Notes under the pieces: model-generated
What the model saw: the letters and a program-made list of their open reading frames with translations, nothing else
What the model was told of the DNA's origin: nothing
Database searches by the model: none
Position numbers and translations under genes: made by a program
Shown here: piece by piece, positions 1-9,561 of the stretch
How positions within the stretch are numbered: the first letter of the stretch is position 1
Layout of the letters: each line of letters begins with the position of its first letter
NCBI GenBank assembly: GCA_934474225.1
Contig: CAKSLU010000024.1
Coordinates: forward strand, 1 to 25,684
DNA length: 25,684 nt
Source of the DNA: an uncultured Eubacteriales bacterium
GTDB lineage: Bacteria; Bacillota; Clostridia; Oscillospirales; CAG-272
Direction: 5' to 3'

Positions 1-30
1 TGAAAGAACGCATACTGAAAAGGAGCCCTC

Positions 31-1161
31 ATGATTAAAGTCATCCATGTCATCAGCGATACCAACATCGGCGGCGCGGGAACCGTGCTGCTGACCACGC
101 TCTACAACATCGACCGCAGCCGCTTTGAGGTCAAGGTCGTCCTGCCCGCAGGTAGCGCACTCGCGCCGCGCATTGACGCACTGGGCTTTGAGACGGTGGC
201 AACCGCGGGCGGCGCAGACAAATCGCTCGATTTCTCCGCCGTGCGCGAATACATGCGCATCTTCAAGCGGGAGAAGCCCGACATCGTGCATACGCATGCG
301 GCGATGGCGGCGCGCATCGCCGCATGGCTGTGCGGCGTGAAAGTGCGCATCCACACGCGGCACTCGACCTTTGCGCCGAAGCCTGCGCTGACGCGGTTCC
401 CGCTCAGACAGGTCTGCGGTTTCATCAACAACACGCTGTCCACCCGCATGATTGCCGTGTCGGAATCGACAAAAGCCAATCTGGTGGATACCGGCGCAAA
501 CCCGAAAAAAATCGAAGTGATCATCAACGGCGCAGAGCCGCTGCGCACAGTAAGCCCCGAGGAGACCGCGGCGCTGAAAGAAAAACTCGGCATTGCGCCG
601 GGCGATGTGGTGGTGGGCATGTCCGCGCGCCTGGAAGAGGTCAAGGGGCACATCTACCTCATCGAGGCGGCGCGCATCCTGCGGGAGCGCGGCATGAAGA
701 ATCTGCGCGTGCTGATCATCGGCACGGGCACGACCGAGGCGATGCTGAAAGCGAAGGTGCAGGAATATGCGCTGGAGGACTGCGTGATTTTCGCGGGTTT
801 TGTCAGCGATGTTGCCCCCTATATTGAGGTGATGGACGCCATCATCAACTGCTCCTTCGGCACGGAGGCGACCAGCATGGCGCTGATCGAGGCGATGAGC
901 CTTGCCAAGCCCGCCATTGCGACCGACTACGGCGGAAACGCCTACATTGTGGAAAACGGCAAGAACGGCTACATCATCCCGCAGAAGAGCGCCTCCAATC
1001 TTGCCGACGCCATCACAAGGCTGTTTGAAGACCCGGCGCGTCTCGCCGAAATGTCCAAGGTCGCCTATTCCAAGTACATCTGCCGCCTGACCGGCAAGAT
1101 CATGACCGGCAAGGTTGAAAAACTCTACGAGGACGAGTACGCGCTGCGATGCAAAAAGTGA
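31..1161 (+). CDS. GT4-family glycosyltransferase
   Basis: Retaining GT-B glycosyltransferase of family GT4, expected to move a sugar from a nucleotide-sugar donor onto a lipid or glycan at the cytoplasmic membrane face; donor and acceptor cannot be read from sequence. The N-terminal acceptor-side Rossmann domain (about residues 1-170) opens with MIKVIHVISD and a glycine-rich GGAG turn. The C-terminal donor domain carries the GT4 E-x7-E signature (E279 and E287) and the following ATDYGG loop. The 376-aa length is normal. The ATG is preceded by AAGGAG at good spacing. The stop overlaps the VanZ-like gene by 13 nt, so the two are translated together. Family is secure; a role in surface polysaccharide is inferred. 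Confidence 0.88.
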   Translation: MIKVIHVISDTNIGGAGTVLLTTLYNIDRSRFEVKVVLPAGSALAPRIDALGFETVATAGGADKSLDFSAVREYMRIFKREKPDIVHTHAAMAARIAAWLCGVKVRIHTRHSTFAPKPALTRFPLRQVCGFINNTLSTRMIAVSESTKANLVDTGANPKKIEVIINGAEPLRTVSPEETAALKEKLGIAPGDVVVGMSARLEEVKGHIYLIEAARILRERGMKNLRVLIIGTGTTEAMLKAKVQEYALEDCVIFAGFVSDVAPYIEVMDAIINCSFGTEATSMALIEAMSLAKPAIATDYGGNAYIVENGKNGYIIPQKSASNLADAITRLFEDPARLAEMSKVAYSKYICRLTGKIMTGKVEKLYEDEYALRCKK

Positions 1162-1646
1162 GAATTTTTCATGCGCGAGGCATTTTCGCGCTGTTTCTTG
1201 CGCTGACGGTTCTGCTGGCGGGTGCCATCTTCTATATGTCGGGCGAACCCGCAACCGAATCCGGGGCGCGCAGCACTTCGCTTGCCGCCGACATTGTGAA
1301 ACTGTTCCACCCCGGTTTCGGGGATTTGCCGGAGGCGGAGCAGGCGGCGATTTTGGCGTCCGCCGACCATGTCCTGCGCAAGTGCACGCATTTTTGCGTT
1401 TATGCGGCGCTTGGCGCGTTGCTGTTGCTGGATTCGCTCTGCTTTGCGGCAAAGCCGCCCGTGCACATCCTGCGCGCGCTGCTTGCTGCCGCGCTCTATG
1501 CGTCGAGTGACGAGATTCACCAGTCCTTCGTGCCCGGCCGCGGTCCCGCCGTCACCGATGTGCTGCTCGACAGCGCGGGCGCGCTCTGCGGGATTCTGTT
1601 CGTGTGGCTGCTCGTGTGGGCAGTGCTGCTGCGCAGACAAAAATAA
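1149..1646 (+). CDS. VanZ-like membrane protein
   Basis: Small VanZ-family membrane protein of 165 aa. It shows the family hallmarks: a conserved K-x-x-H-F-x-x-Y-A segment near residues 77-85, then DEIHQSFVPGR followed by a D-V-L-x-D-x-x-G helix. About four membrane segments are visible (near residues 9-30, 80-98, 103-118 and 142-162). VanZ itself confers low-level teicoplanin resistance, but most chromosomal homologues have no known function and there is no van cluster here. The start lies inside the end of the upstream glycosyltransferase gene, indicating one transcript and translational coupling. An intrinsic terminator closes the unit 10 nt after the stop. Confidence 0.85.
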   Translation: MQKVRIFHARGIFALFLALTVLLAGAIFYMSGEPATESGARSTSLAADIVKLFHPGFGDLPEAEQAAILASADHVLRKCTHFCVYAALGALLLLDSLCFAAKPPVHILRALLAAALYASSDEIHQSFVPGRGPAVTDVLLDSAGALCGILFVWLLVWAVLLRRQK

Positions 1647-1654
1647 GATTGACG

Positions 1655-1682
1655 AAGAACGCCCTGCGGGGCGTTCTTTTTT
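1655..1682 (+). terminator. Rho-independent terminator after VanZ-like gene
   Basis: A stem AAGAACGCCC / GGGCGTTCTT with a TGCG loop is followed by a T run. It lies just downstream of the VanZ-like stop codon and ends the glycosyltransferase-VanZ unit. Confidence 0.9.
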
Positions 1683-1756
1683 GCATATGCCGCTTCCAGG
1701 TTTCATATCTTTATTTCGGGTGAAGACCCGGACCATATGAGAAAGGAACGAAGACG

Positions 1757-2695
1757 ATGCAAAATCAATATTTACCCGAGGGACTGCTGCTTGCCACTGC
1801 ACAAAACCGCGAGGCGATTGCCTCGCAGGCGGGGCTGGAACGCGCGATGGCGCAAGGGCGGATTCTGGAAGCGCCCGCCGCGATGTGCGACAGCGACATG
1901 AACCTCTATGTGGACCTCGGCGGGGTGCGCGGCTACATGCCGCGCGAGGAGGTCGCCTACTGCCGCGCGGGCGAGGAGGTCAAGCAGATTGCCGTCATCA
2001 CCCGCGTGGGCAAGCCGGTCTGCTTCAAGGTCATCGGCATGCGCGAGGAGCGCGGGATGCCGACGGCCATTCTCTCCCGCCGCTTAGCACAGCAGGAATG
2101 CCGCACGGCGTTTCTCGCCGACCTCATCCCCGGCGACATCATCAAAGCCAAGGTCACGCACCTGGAGCCATTCGGCGCATTTGTGGACATCGGCTGCGGC
2201 ATCGCGTCGCTGCTGACAGTGGACTGCATCTCGGTCTCGCGCATTTCGCACCCCGCCGACCGCTTCACCGTTGGCGAATACATCCCTGTGGTCATCCGCT
2301 CGTTTGACCGAGAAAACGACCGCATCTTTGTCACACACCGCGAGTTGCTGGGCACCTGGGAAGAGAACGCTGCGGCGTTCTCACCCACCGAGACGGTCTC
2401 GGGCATCGTGCGCAGCATTGAGGACTACGGCATCTTTGTGGAGCTTACGCCAAACCTCGCCGGGCTTGCCGAGGTGAAGCCGCATGTGCGCGTCGGCGAC
2501 ATCGCAAGCGTCTACATCAAGAGCATCATTCCCGCGCGCATGAAAATCAAACTGGTGCTGGTCGACGCCTATCCGGGCGCGACGCTGCCCCCGCCTGCGC
2601 GGAAGTACTTTGTGGACACGAGCAAGGTGACGCACATGGAGCGCTGGCTCTATTCGCCGCCCGGGTGCACAAAAATCATCGAGACCGTCTTTTGA
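1757..2695 (+). CDS. S1 RNA-binding domain protein
   Basis: Protein of 312 aa built from S1-type OB folds. The clearest repeat is about residues 128-195 (GDIIKAKVTHLEPFGAFVDI), the next about 208-270 (SGIVRSIEDYGIFVEL). A weaker first copy occupies about residues 30-100, where the GGVRGYMPREEV stretch matches the loop in which S1 domains normally read G-L-x-P. Such proteins bind single-stranded RNA; this one is far shorter than full ribosomal protein S1, so it is better called an S1-like protein than RpsA. AAAGGA lies ahead of the ATG. A strong promoter for the next gene begins just after its stop, so it is probably its own transcript. Confidence 0.8.
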   Translation: MQNQYLPEGLLLATAQNREAIASQAGLERAMAQGRILEAPAAMCDSDMNLYVDLGGVRGYMPREEVAYCRAGEEVKQIAVITRVGKPVCFKVIGMREERGMPTAILSRRLAQQECRTAFLADLIPGDIIKAKVTHLEPFGAFVDIGCGIASLLTVDCISVSRISHPADRFTVGEYIPVVIRSFDRENDRIFVTHRELLGTWEENAAAFSPTETVSGIVRSIEDYGIFVELTPNLAGLAEVKPHVRVGDIASVYIKSIIPARMKIKLVLVDAYPGATLPPPARKYFVDTSKVTHMERWLYSPPGCTKIIETVF

Positions 2696-2702
2696 AAAAA
2701 TA

Positions 2703-2731
2703 TTTACAAATCGCCCGCGATGTGCTAAAAT
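2703..2731 (+). promoter_or_regulatory. Sigma-A promoter for kinase-like/GNAT unit
   Basis: -35 TTTACA and -10 TAAAAT are separated by 17 nt, with a TGC extended -10. Transcription should start near 2738. Confidence 0.7.
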
Positions 2732-2732
2732 A

Positions 2733-2754
2733 AAAGTGCCCCGAGGGGCGCTTT
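2733..2754 (+). other. Hairpin at transcript start
   Basis: AAAGTGCCC and GGGCGCTTT can pair around a CGAG loop (one G-U pair). It sits on the predicted start of transcription and ahead of the ribosome binding site. It may be a 5' stabilising or control hairpin, or a weak terminator for the S1-like gene, though only three T follow. Confidence 0.4.
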
Positions 2755-2774
2755 GAAAGAAAGGCGGGATGAGG

Positions 2775-3389
2775 ATGGCAAATCTGATGATTACAATTGC
2801 CCGGCAGTACGGCAGCGGCGGACGCGAGATCGGCGCGCTGGTGGCAAAGGAGCTGGGCATATCCTTCTATGACCATGAACTGATTACAATGGCGGCGGAA
2901 AAGAGCGACCTCTGCCGTGAGGCGGCGGAGAAAGCCGACGAGAAGAACGCAAACAGCCTGCTCTACACGCTGGCGATGGGCTCCTCCGCAATGCTGCATG
3001 CACCGGGCTACAATCTGCCCGTCAACGACCGGCTGTTTCTGGCGCAGTCCGAGATCATCAAGGAGATTGCCGCAAAAGAGTCTGCGGTGATTGTCGGCAG
3101 ATGCGCCGACTATGTGCTGCGTGAGCACACGCCGCGCCTCGATGTCTTTATCCATACGAATATCAAGGCGCGCGCCGAGCGCGTTGCCAAGCGGAACAAC
3201 ATCTCGGAGAGCGAGTCCTACGACCGCATCTCGAAGACCGACCGCCGCCGTGCAAACTACTACAACTTTTACACCGGCAAGAAGTGGGGCGAGATCACAA
3301 ACTATGATTTGACGCTCGACTCTTCCCTGCTCGGTGTGGAGGGGACGGCGAAGATCATCGCCGACATGGCAAAGGCACTCATCGGCTGA
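2775..3389 (+). CDS. Cytidylate kinase-like family protein
   Basis: P-loop NTPase of the cytidylate-kinase-like family common in Clostridia. The near-N-terminal ITIARQYGSGGREIG matches the family's ITISRxxGSGG Walker A loop. A middle IVGRCADYVL segment and an arginine-rich lid region (RISKTDRRRANYYNFYTG) fit a nucleoside monophosphate kinase fold. Length is about 204 aa. The true substrate is unproven: genuine Cmk proteins differ in sequence and the cellular role of this family is not settled. Start choice is uncertain: ATGs at 2769, 2775 and 2787 are in frame. 2775 has the best spacing (10 nt) to AAAGG. The GNAT gene follows after 9 nt. Confidence 0.78.
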   Translation: MANLMITIARQYGSGGREIGALVAKELGISFYDHELITMAAEKSDLCREAAEKADEKNANSLLYTLAMGSSAMLHAPGYNLPVNDRLFLAQSEIIKEIAAKESAVIVGRCADYVLREHTPRLDVFIHTNIKARAERVAKRNNISESESYDRISKTDRRRANYYNFYTGKKWGEITNYDLTLDSSLLGVEGTAKIIADMAKALIG

Positions 3390-3398
3390 GGAAATTCC

Positions 3399-3893
3399 AT
3401 GGACGGCATTCTGGTAAGAGGCTATACGGCGGACGACCTCCCCGCCATGTGCGCCATCTGGAACGAGGTTGTCGAGGCGGGCGAGGCGTTCCCGCAGGAA
3501 GAACCGCTTGATATCGAGAGCGGCAAAGCCTTTTTCGCATCGCAGAGCCACTGCGGCGTTGCTGTGGACACAGAGAGCGGCAGCGTCGTCGGGCTGTACA
3601 TCCTGCACCCGAACAACATCGGGCGCTGCGGGCACATCGCCAACGCAAGCTATGCGGTGTCCGCCGCCTGCCGCGGACGGCACATCGGCGAGGCGCTTGT
3701 GCGCGACTGCATGGCAGAGGGTAAGAAAATCGGTTTCCGCGTGCTGCAATTCAACGCAGTCGTCGCAACCAACCTGCCCGCGCGGCGGCTGTATGAACGC
3801 ATCGGCTTCACGGGACTTGGCACGATTCCCGGCGGCTTTCGTAAGAAGGACGGCAGCTATGCGGACATCTGCCCGTATTATATTGAGCTTTGA
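3399..3893 (+). CDS. GNAT-family N-acetyltransferase
   Basis: GNAT acetyltransferase of 164 aa that should move an acetyl group from acetyl-CoA to an amine. The acetyl-CoA pyrophosphate loop is seen as CRGRHIGEALV about residues 88-98, after the beta-4 strand. The ending ARRLYERIGFTGLGTIPGGF is the usual helix-4/beta-6 region of PhinO/PAT-like GNATs. The substrate cannot be assigned. GAGGAA precedes the ATG. It lies 9 nt after the kinase-like gene in the same transcript and is closed by a strong terminator. Confidence 0.85.
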   Translation: MDGILVRGYTADDLPAMCAIWNEVVEAGEAFPQEEPLDIESGKAFFASQSHCGVAVDTESGSVVGLYILHPNNIGRCGHIANASYAVSAACRGRHIGEALVRDCMAEGKKIGFRVLQFNAVVATNLPARRLYERIGFTGLGTIPGGFRKKDGSYADICPYYIEL

Positions 3894-3900
3894 TAGAATG

Positions 3901-3932
3901 AAAAAGAACCGACCGATGGTCGGTTCTTTTTT
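3901..3932. terminator. Bidirectional terminator between convergent genes
   Basis: A 14-bp perfect stem AAAAAGAACCGACC / GGTCGGTTCTTTTT around a GAT loop has A and T tracts on both sides. It can end the + strand GNAT unit and the - strand membrane-protein unit. Confidence 0.92.
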
Positions 3933-3933
3933 A

Positions 3934-5385
3934 TTATTCAAACTTATACTTATACCGCACCTCGGCGTCCAAATCGCTGATGAGGTTTGTGGTATAAACA
4001 GCGAAAATCAGACCGAGCAGCACATCAAGGATCCACGCAAATTCAAAACGCGGGAACCAGGTATGTCCGCCGGGGCCGGAGCCGCCGGGCAGCGTGATGC
4101 GCTGCACATCGGTGACAAAGTAGAAATACGCAATGCTCATGACGCTCATCAGCACCGCCCACACGCGCATCCAGACCGTCTTGCGCGCGAACACCTGCAC
4201 CAGCGGCCGTTTGCTACCGGAGGCGTCCGTGAGCGAATTGATGCCGGTATGTTTAGTCACAATCTGCATGCAGATGGCGGCAAGCGCCCACACGCAGGCG
4301 AGAAAAGCAATCTGCTCGGCGGCGTTTGCCCCGGCATAACGCATGAACAGCGTGCGCGCCCGTTCGATTTTGTGCACCGAACTGTAGGCATATTCCGCCG
4401 TGAATCCGAACATCGTCACACAGGTGGCAACCGAAGTGGCAAGGTAAAGCCCCGCCGACCACAGCAGCGCTTTTGCCCCTGCTGCGGCGTCCGGCAAAAT
4501 GACCAGCGCCGCCGCAAGGAACAGCAGTGCGGACAGGAAATCCGGGATGTAGTTGATTTCATCCAGGTACATATCCACCGAGGTAAACGCGGCAAGCGAA
4601 GCCAGCACCATGAACACGCGCACGCGGCGCATCACGAAGATGCCGGTCTTCGGCAGCACAGTCTCCCGATAAATTGAGGAAAGGCTGTCCCAAAAGGCGG
4701 TATGCCGCCGCAGATGCCGCACATAGCCGAGCATACGGAAAAGCCAAACCAGCCCGAACACAAGCACGAGCAGGCAGGATATGCCTATCAGCAGCGGGCG
4801 ATAGCGATACAGCATCGCGCTGTCCGGCTTGACAAAGCCGAGCGAATCATAATTAGACAGGAGCGAAAGCTCGGGCAGGACGCAAAACGCCGACTTGAAG
4901 ATGACAAACGCGCAGGTCAGTGAGGTCAGCCCGCCAAGCCCGCGGAAGCGCAGGACAGCCGTCGGTCCGTCCGTGCCGCGCTGTTTCTTCGGGCGGGCGG
5001 GAAGCTGATACAGAAATTCGCCGCCGTCATAGCGCGTACCGAGGTAGGCAAGCCCCGAAAACAGGCGGGAAAACGCGCGGATGCCGAACACCGTCTCCGC
5101 GACGGCGTAGACAAAGGTCAGCGTGAGGAGAATCGACTCCTCACCGACGCTGCGTGCCGTAATCAGCGTGGCAAGCAGCCACGCGGGCAGCTTGGAAAGC
5201 GTAATCCAAAACAGCCGCCGAAACTCGGCATGCGCATCCGCAAGCTCGCCGCAAAGGTCGGACGCCCGCGAAACGGCAAGGCAGAGGCAGAGATAGCCGA
5301 TGCAGTCCGGCAGAATATCCACAAGGTTGACATTCGGGTTGAACAGAAACAGGAAGCCTGCCGCTAAAAGCCCGAACCGAATCAC
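3934..5385 (-). CDS. Polytopic membrane protein of unknown function
   Basis: I do not recognise a named family. The 483-aa product is strongly hydrophobic with roughly ten predicted membrane segments. It opens with a short hydrophobic stretch, then NPNVNLVDILPDCIGYL, which looks like a conserved head motif of a clostridial membrane family. No catalytic or transporter motif is evident. It lies 51 nt downstream of secA on the same strand and may be read from the secA transcript. The usual start would be GTG at 5385, but its only good ribosome binding site (AAAGGAG, 5413-5419) is 27 nt away. That site is 9 nt from an in-frame CTG at 5403, so the true start may be CTG. Confidence 0.7.
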   Translation of the reverse strand: MIRFGLLAAGFLFLFNPNVNLVDILPDCIGYLCLCLAVSRASDLCGELADAHAEFRRLFWITLSKLPAWLLATLITARSVGEESILLTLTFVYAVAETVFGIRAFSRLFSGLAYLGTRYDGGEFLYQLPARPKKQRGTDGPTAVLRFRGLGGLTSLTCAFVIFKSAFCVLPELSLLSNYDSLGFVKPDSAMLYRYRPLLIGISCLLVLVFGLVWLFRMLGYVRHLRRHTAFWDSLSSIYRETVLPKTGIFVMRRVRVFMVLASLAAFTSVDMYLDEINYIPDFLSALLFLAAALVILPDAAAGAKALLWSAGLYLATSVATCVTMFGFTAEYAYSSVHKIERARTLFMRYAGANAAEQIAFLACVWALAAICMQIVTKHTGINSLTDASGSKRPLVQVFARKTVWMRVWAVLMSVMSIAYFYFVTDVQRITLPGGSGPGGHTWFPRFEFAWILDVLLGLIFAVYTTNLISDLDAEVRYKYKFE

Positions 5386-5436
5386 ATTTGTTTGCTTTTG
5401 CAGAGGGATTCACTCCTTTCCCGGGGGTGCGGCGGC

Positions 5437-8184
<2,748 letters not shown>

Positions 8185-8237
8185 GTTTCTATCCTTCCGT
8201 GAAGATGAAGTCAGCATTTAACATCATTTAATAATTT

Positions 8238-8266
8238 ATTATACTACAAAACTGCCCCGTATTCCA
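8238..8266 (-). promoter_or_regulatory. Probable secA promoter
   Basis: On the minus strand a perfect -10 TATAAT (8238-8243) has a weak -35 TGGAAT 17 nt upstream. The leader to the secA ATG is about 50 nt. Confidence 0.55.
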
Positions 8267-8298
8267 TAGATTTTTTGTAAATTCACCTAAAATTCATC

Positions 8299-8327
8299 TT
8301 GCACAGGCGAAAAAAGCGCGGTATACT
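8299..8327 (+). promoter_or_regulatory. trmL promoter
   Basis: -35 TTGCAC and -10 TATACT are spaced 17 nt. Transcription from about 8334 excludes the upstream in-frame codons and supports the ATG at 8359 as the start. Confidence 0.75.
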
Positions 8328-8358
8328 GAGGATAACACCTTTTGAAAGAGGATTATCT

Positions 8359-8847
8359 ATGAAACCCGTCAACATCGTCCTGCTCGAACCCGAAATTCCG
8401 CAGAATACCGGCAACATCGCGCGCACCTGCGCCGCCACCGGCGCGGCGCTCCATCTGATAAAGCCCCTCGGCTTTGCCATCGACGACCGCAAGCTGAAGC
8501 GTGCGGGGCTGGACTACTGGCACGAGCTGGACATCACCTACTATGAAAACCTCGCGGACTTCACCGCGAAGAACCCGGACGCCGAAATCTACTATTTCTC
8601 CACCAAAGCGCCCCGCGCCTATACCGAAATCACCTACCCCTCCCCGGTCTTTCTGATGTTCGGCAAGGAGACGCGCGGGCTGCCCGAGGAACTCATCGAA
8701 GCGCACCTCGACCGCGCCGTGCGCATCCCCATGCGGGAGAATCTGCGCAGCCTCAACCTCTCCAACTCGGTCGCCGTCGGCGTCTACGAAGTCTTCCGCC
8801 AGCACGGCTTTGATACGCTCTGCGACGCAGGAAAGTATGGGAAATAA
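8359..8847 (+). CDS. trmL: tRNA (cytidine/uridine-2'-O-)-methyltransferase, TrmL-like
   Basis: SPOUT-superfamily methyltransferase of 162 aa. TrmL methylates the 2'-O of the wobble base (position 34) of tRNA-Leu isoacceptors CmAA and cmnm5UmAA using S-adenosylmethionine. Motif 1 is visible as PEIPQNTGNIARTCAATG near the N-terminus. The knot region is seen as FGKETRGLPEEL, then IPMRENLRSLNLSNSVAV, the S-adenosylmethionine-binding trefoil motif. Start: GAGG before ATG 8359; a longer frame from 8299 overlaps the promoter and is rejected. A tRNA-Leu with anticodon CAA, the known type of TrmL substrate, is encoded 5.8 kb away, probably a coincidence. Downstream lies the toxin-antitoxin operator. 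Confidence 0.93.
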   Translation: MKPVNIVLLEPEIPQNTGNIARTCAATGAALHLIKPLGFAIDDRKLKRAGLDYWHELDITYYENLADFTAKNPDAEIYYFSTKAPRAYTEITYPSPVFLMFGKETRGLPEELIEAHLDRAVRIPMRENLRSLNLSNSVAVGVYEVFRQHGFDTLCDAGKYGK

Positions 8848-8848
8848 T

Positions 8849-8874
8849 ATTTTAGGTTGACAATATCCTAAAAT
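8849..8874 (+). promoter_or_regulatory. Candidate Phd/Doc operator (inverted repeat)
   Basis: Perfect 8-bp arms ATTTTAGG (8849-8856) and CCTAAAAT (8867-8874) flank the -35 box of the toxin-antitoxin promoter, with a 10-nt spacer. The position is ideal for autorepression by the antitoxin, as known for P1 Phd; the binding itself is inferred. Confidence 0.7.
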
Positions 8875-8885
8875 TCGTGTATACT
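8857..8885 (+). promoter_or_regulatory. Promoter of the phd-doc operon
   Basis: -35 TTGACA (perfect) and -10 TATACT are spaced 17 nt, with the -35 lying between the arms of the inverted repeat. Confidence 0.85.
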
Positions 8886-8918
8886 ATTCATGCAAAATCT
8901 TGCGGATAGGAGTGCCCT

Positions 8919-9161
8919 ATGAACATCAACACAAGCCAGATTGTTTCCATCTCGGAAGCCAATCAAAATTTTTCCCGCGTTGCCCGCGCCGCCGACCGGC
9001 TCGGCACGGTGGTCATCTTCAAAAACAACAAGCCGAAGTACAAGCTCGTGGACATTGAGCAGGACACGGAAATTCAAATGACCGACGACGAAAAGATTGA
9101 CTTTGTCGCCGCGCGCGTTCTGAAAGAATACCGTCGCGCGTTTGAGGAGCTGGCAAAATGA
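8919..9161 (+). CDS. phd: Phd/YefM-family antitoxin
   Basis: Antitoxin of 80 aa. The N-terminal half (SQIVSISEANQNFSRVARAA, then a VVIFKNNKPKYKLVD strand) is the Phd/YefM DNA-binding and dimerisation fold. The charged C-terminal tail (about residues 50-80) would be the disordered segment that wraps and inhibits the toxin. AGGAG precedes the ATG. The stop overlaps the toxin start by 4 nt (ATGA), giving the antitoxin-first order typical of type II modules. The near-consensus promoter and palindrome upstream imply autoregulation. Confidence 0.9.
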   Translation: MNINTSQIVSISEANQNFSRVARAADRLGTVVIFKNNKPKYKLVDIEQDTEIQMTDDEKIDFVAARVLKEYRRAFEELAK

Positions 9162-9532
9162 TCAAATTCAGCCGGGACAAAGTTTTGCTTTTGCATCAAA
9201 TCATTTCTGCCGAGACCGGCGGCGACCCCGAGCTGCGGGACATCAACCTGCTCGACAGCGCGCTGGAATCCGCCTTTCAGACCTTTGACGGGCAGGAGCT
9301 ATACCCGACTAAGGAGGAGAAAGCCGCGCGCATCGGCTATGCGCTGATTTCCAACCACGCCTTTGTGGACGGCAACAAGCGCATCGGCATGTATGTTCTC
9401 CTGACCTTTCTCGAAACCAACGGCATCAAAATCCGCCCAAGCAATGAAGAAGTCGTCCGCGTCGGTCTTGCAACCGCCGCAGGCGAAATGAAGTACGAAG
9501 ACATTCTCGCGTGGATTTTAGAAAATGAATAG
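9158..9532 (+). CDS. doc: Doc/Fic-family toxin
   Basis: Fic-fold toxin of 124 aa. Doc of phage P1 phosphorylates elongation factor EF-Tu using an inverted Fic active site, arresting translation. The active-site loop here is HAFVDGNKR with H67, F69, D71, N73, K74 and R75. The lysine is Doc-like, while G72 is more like classical AMP-transferring Fic proteins. The length is that of stand-alone Doc. The start codon overlaps the antitoxin stop, so expression is coupled. A strong terminator closes the pair and serves the convergent phosphoglucomutase gene too. Substrate (EF-Tu) is inferred from family only. Confidence 0.92.
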   Translation: MIKFSRDKVLLLHQIISAETGGDPELRDINLLDSALESAFQTFDGQELYPTKEEKAARIGYALISNHAFVDGNKRIGMYVLLTFLETNGIKIRPSNEEVVRVGLATAAGEMKYEDILAWILENE

Positions 9533-9533
9533 C

Positions 9534-9560
9534 AAAAAGCCGCCAGATGGCGGCTTTTTT
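9534..9560. terminator. Bidirectional terminator, doc / phosphoglucomutase
   Basis: AAAAAGCCGCC / GGCGGCTTTTT with an AGAT loop, A and T tracts on both sides. It serves both convergent genes. Confidence 0.92.
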
Positions 9561-9561
9561 G

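Noticed and set aside
1717..1730. CGGGT-GAAG-ACCCG hairpin ahead of the S1-like gene
   Set aside because: Only 5 bp and no further leader structure; not enough to call a ribosomal-protein leader or riboswitch.
3469..4677. 402-aa + strand frame running from the GNAT into the membrane gene
   Set aside because: Crosses a terminator and two convergent genes; low-complexity shadow composition.
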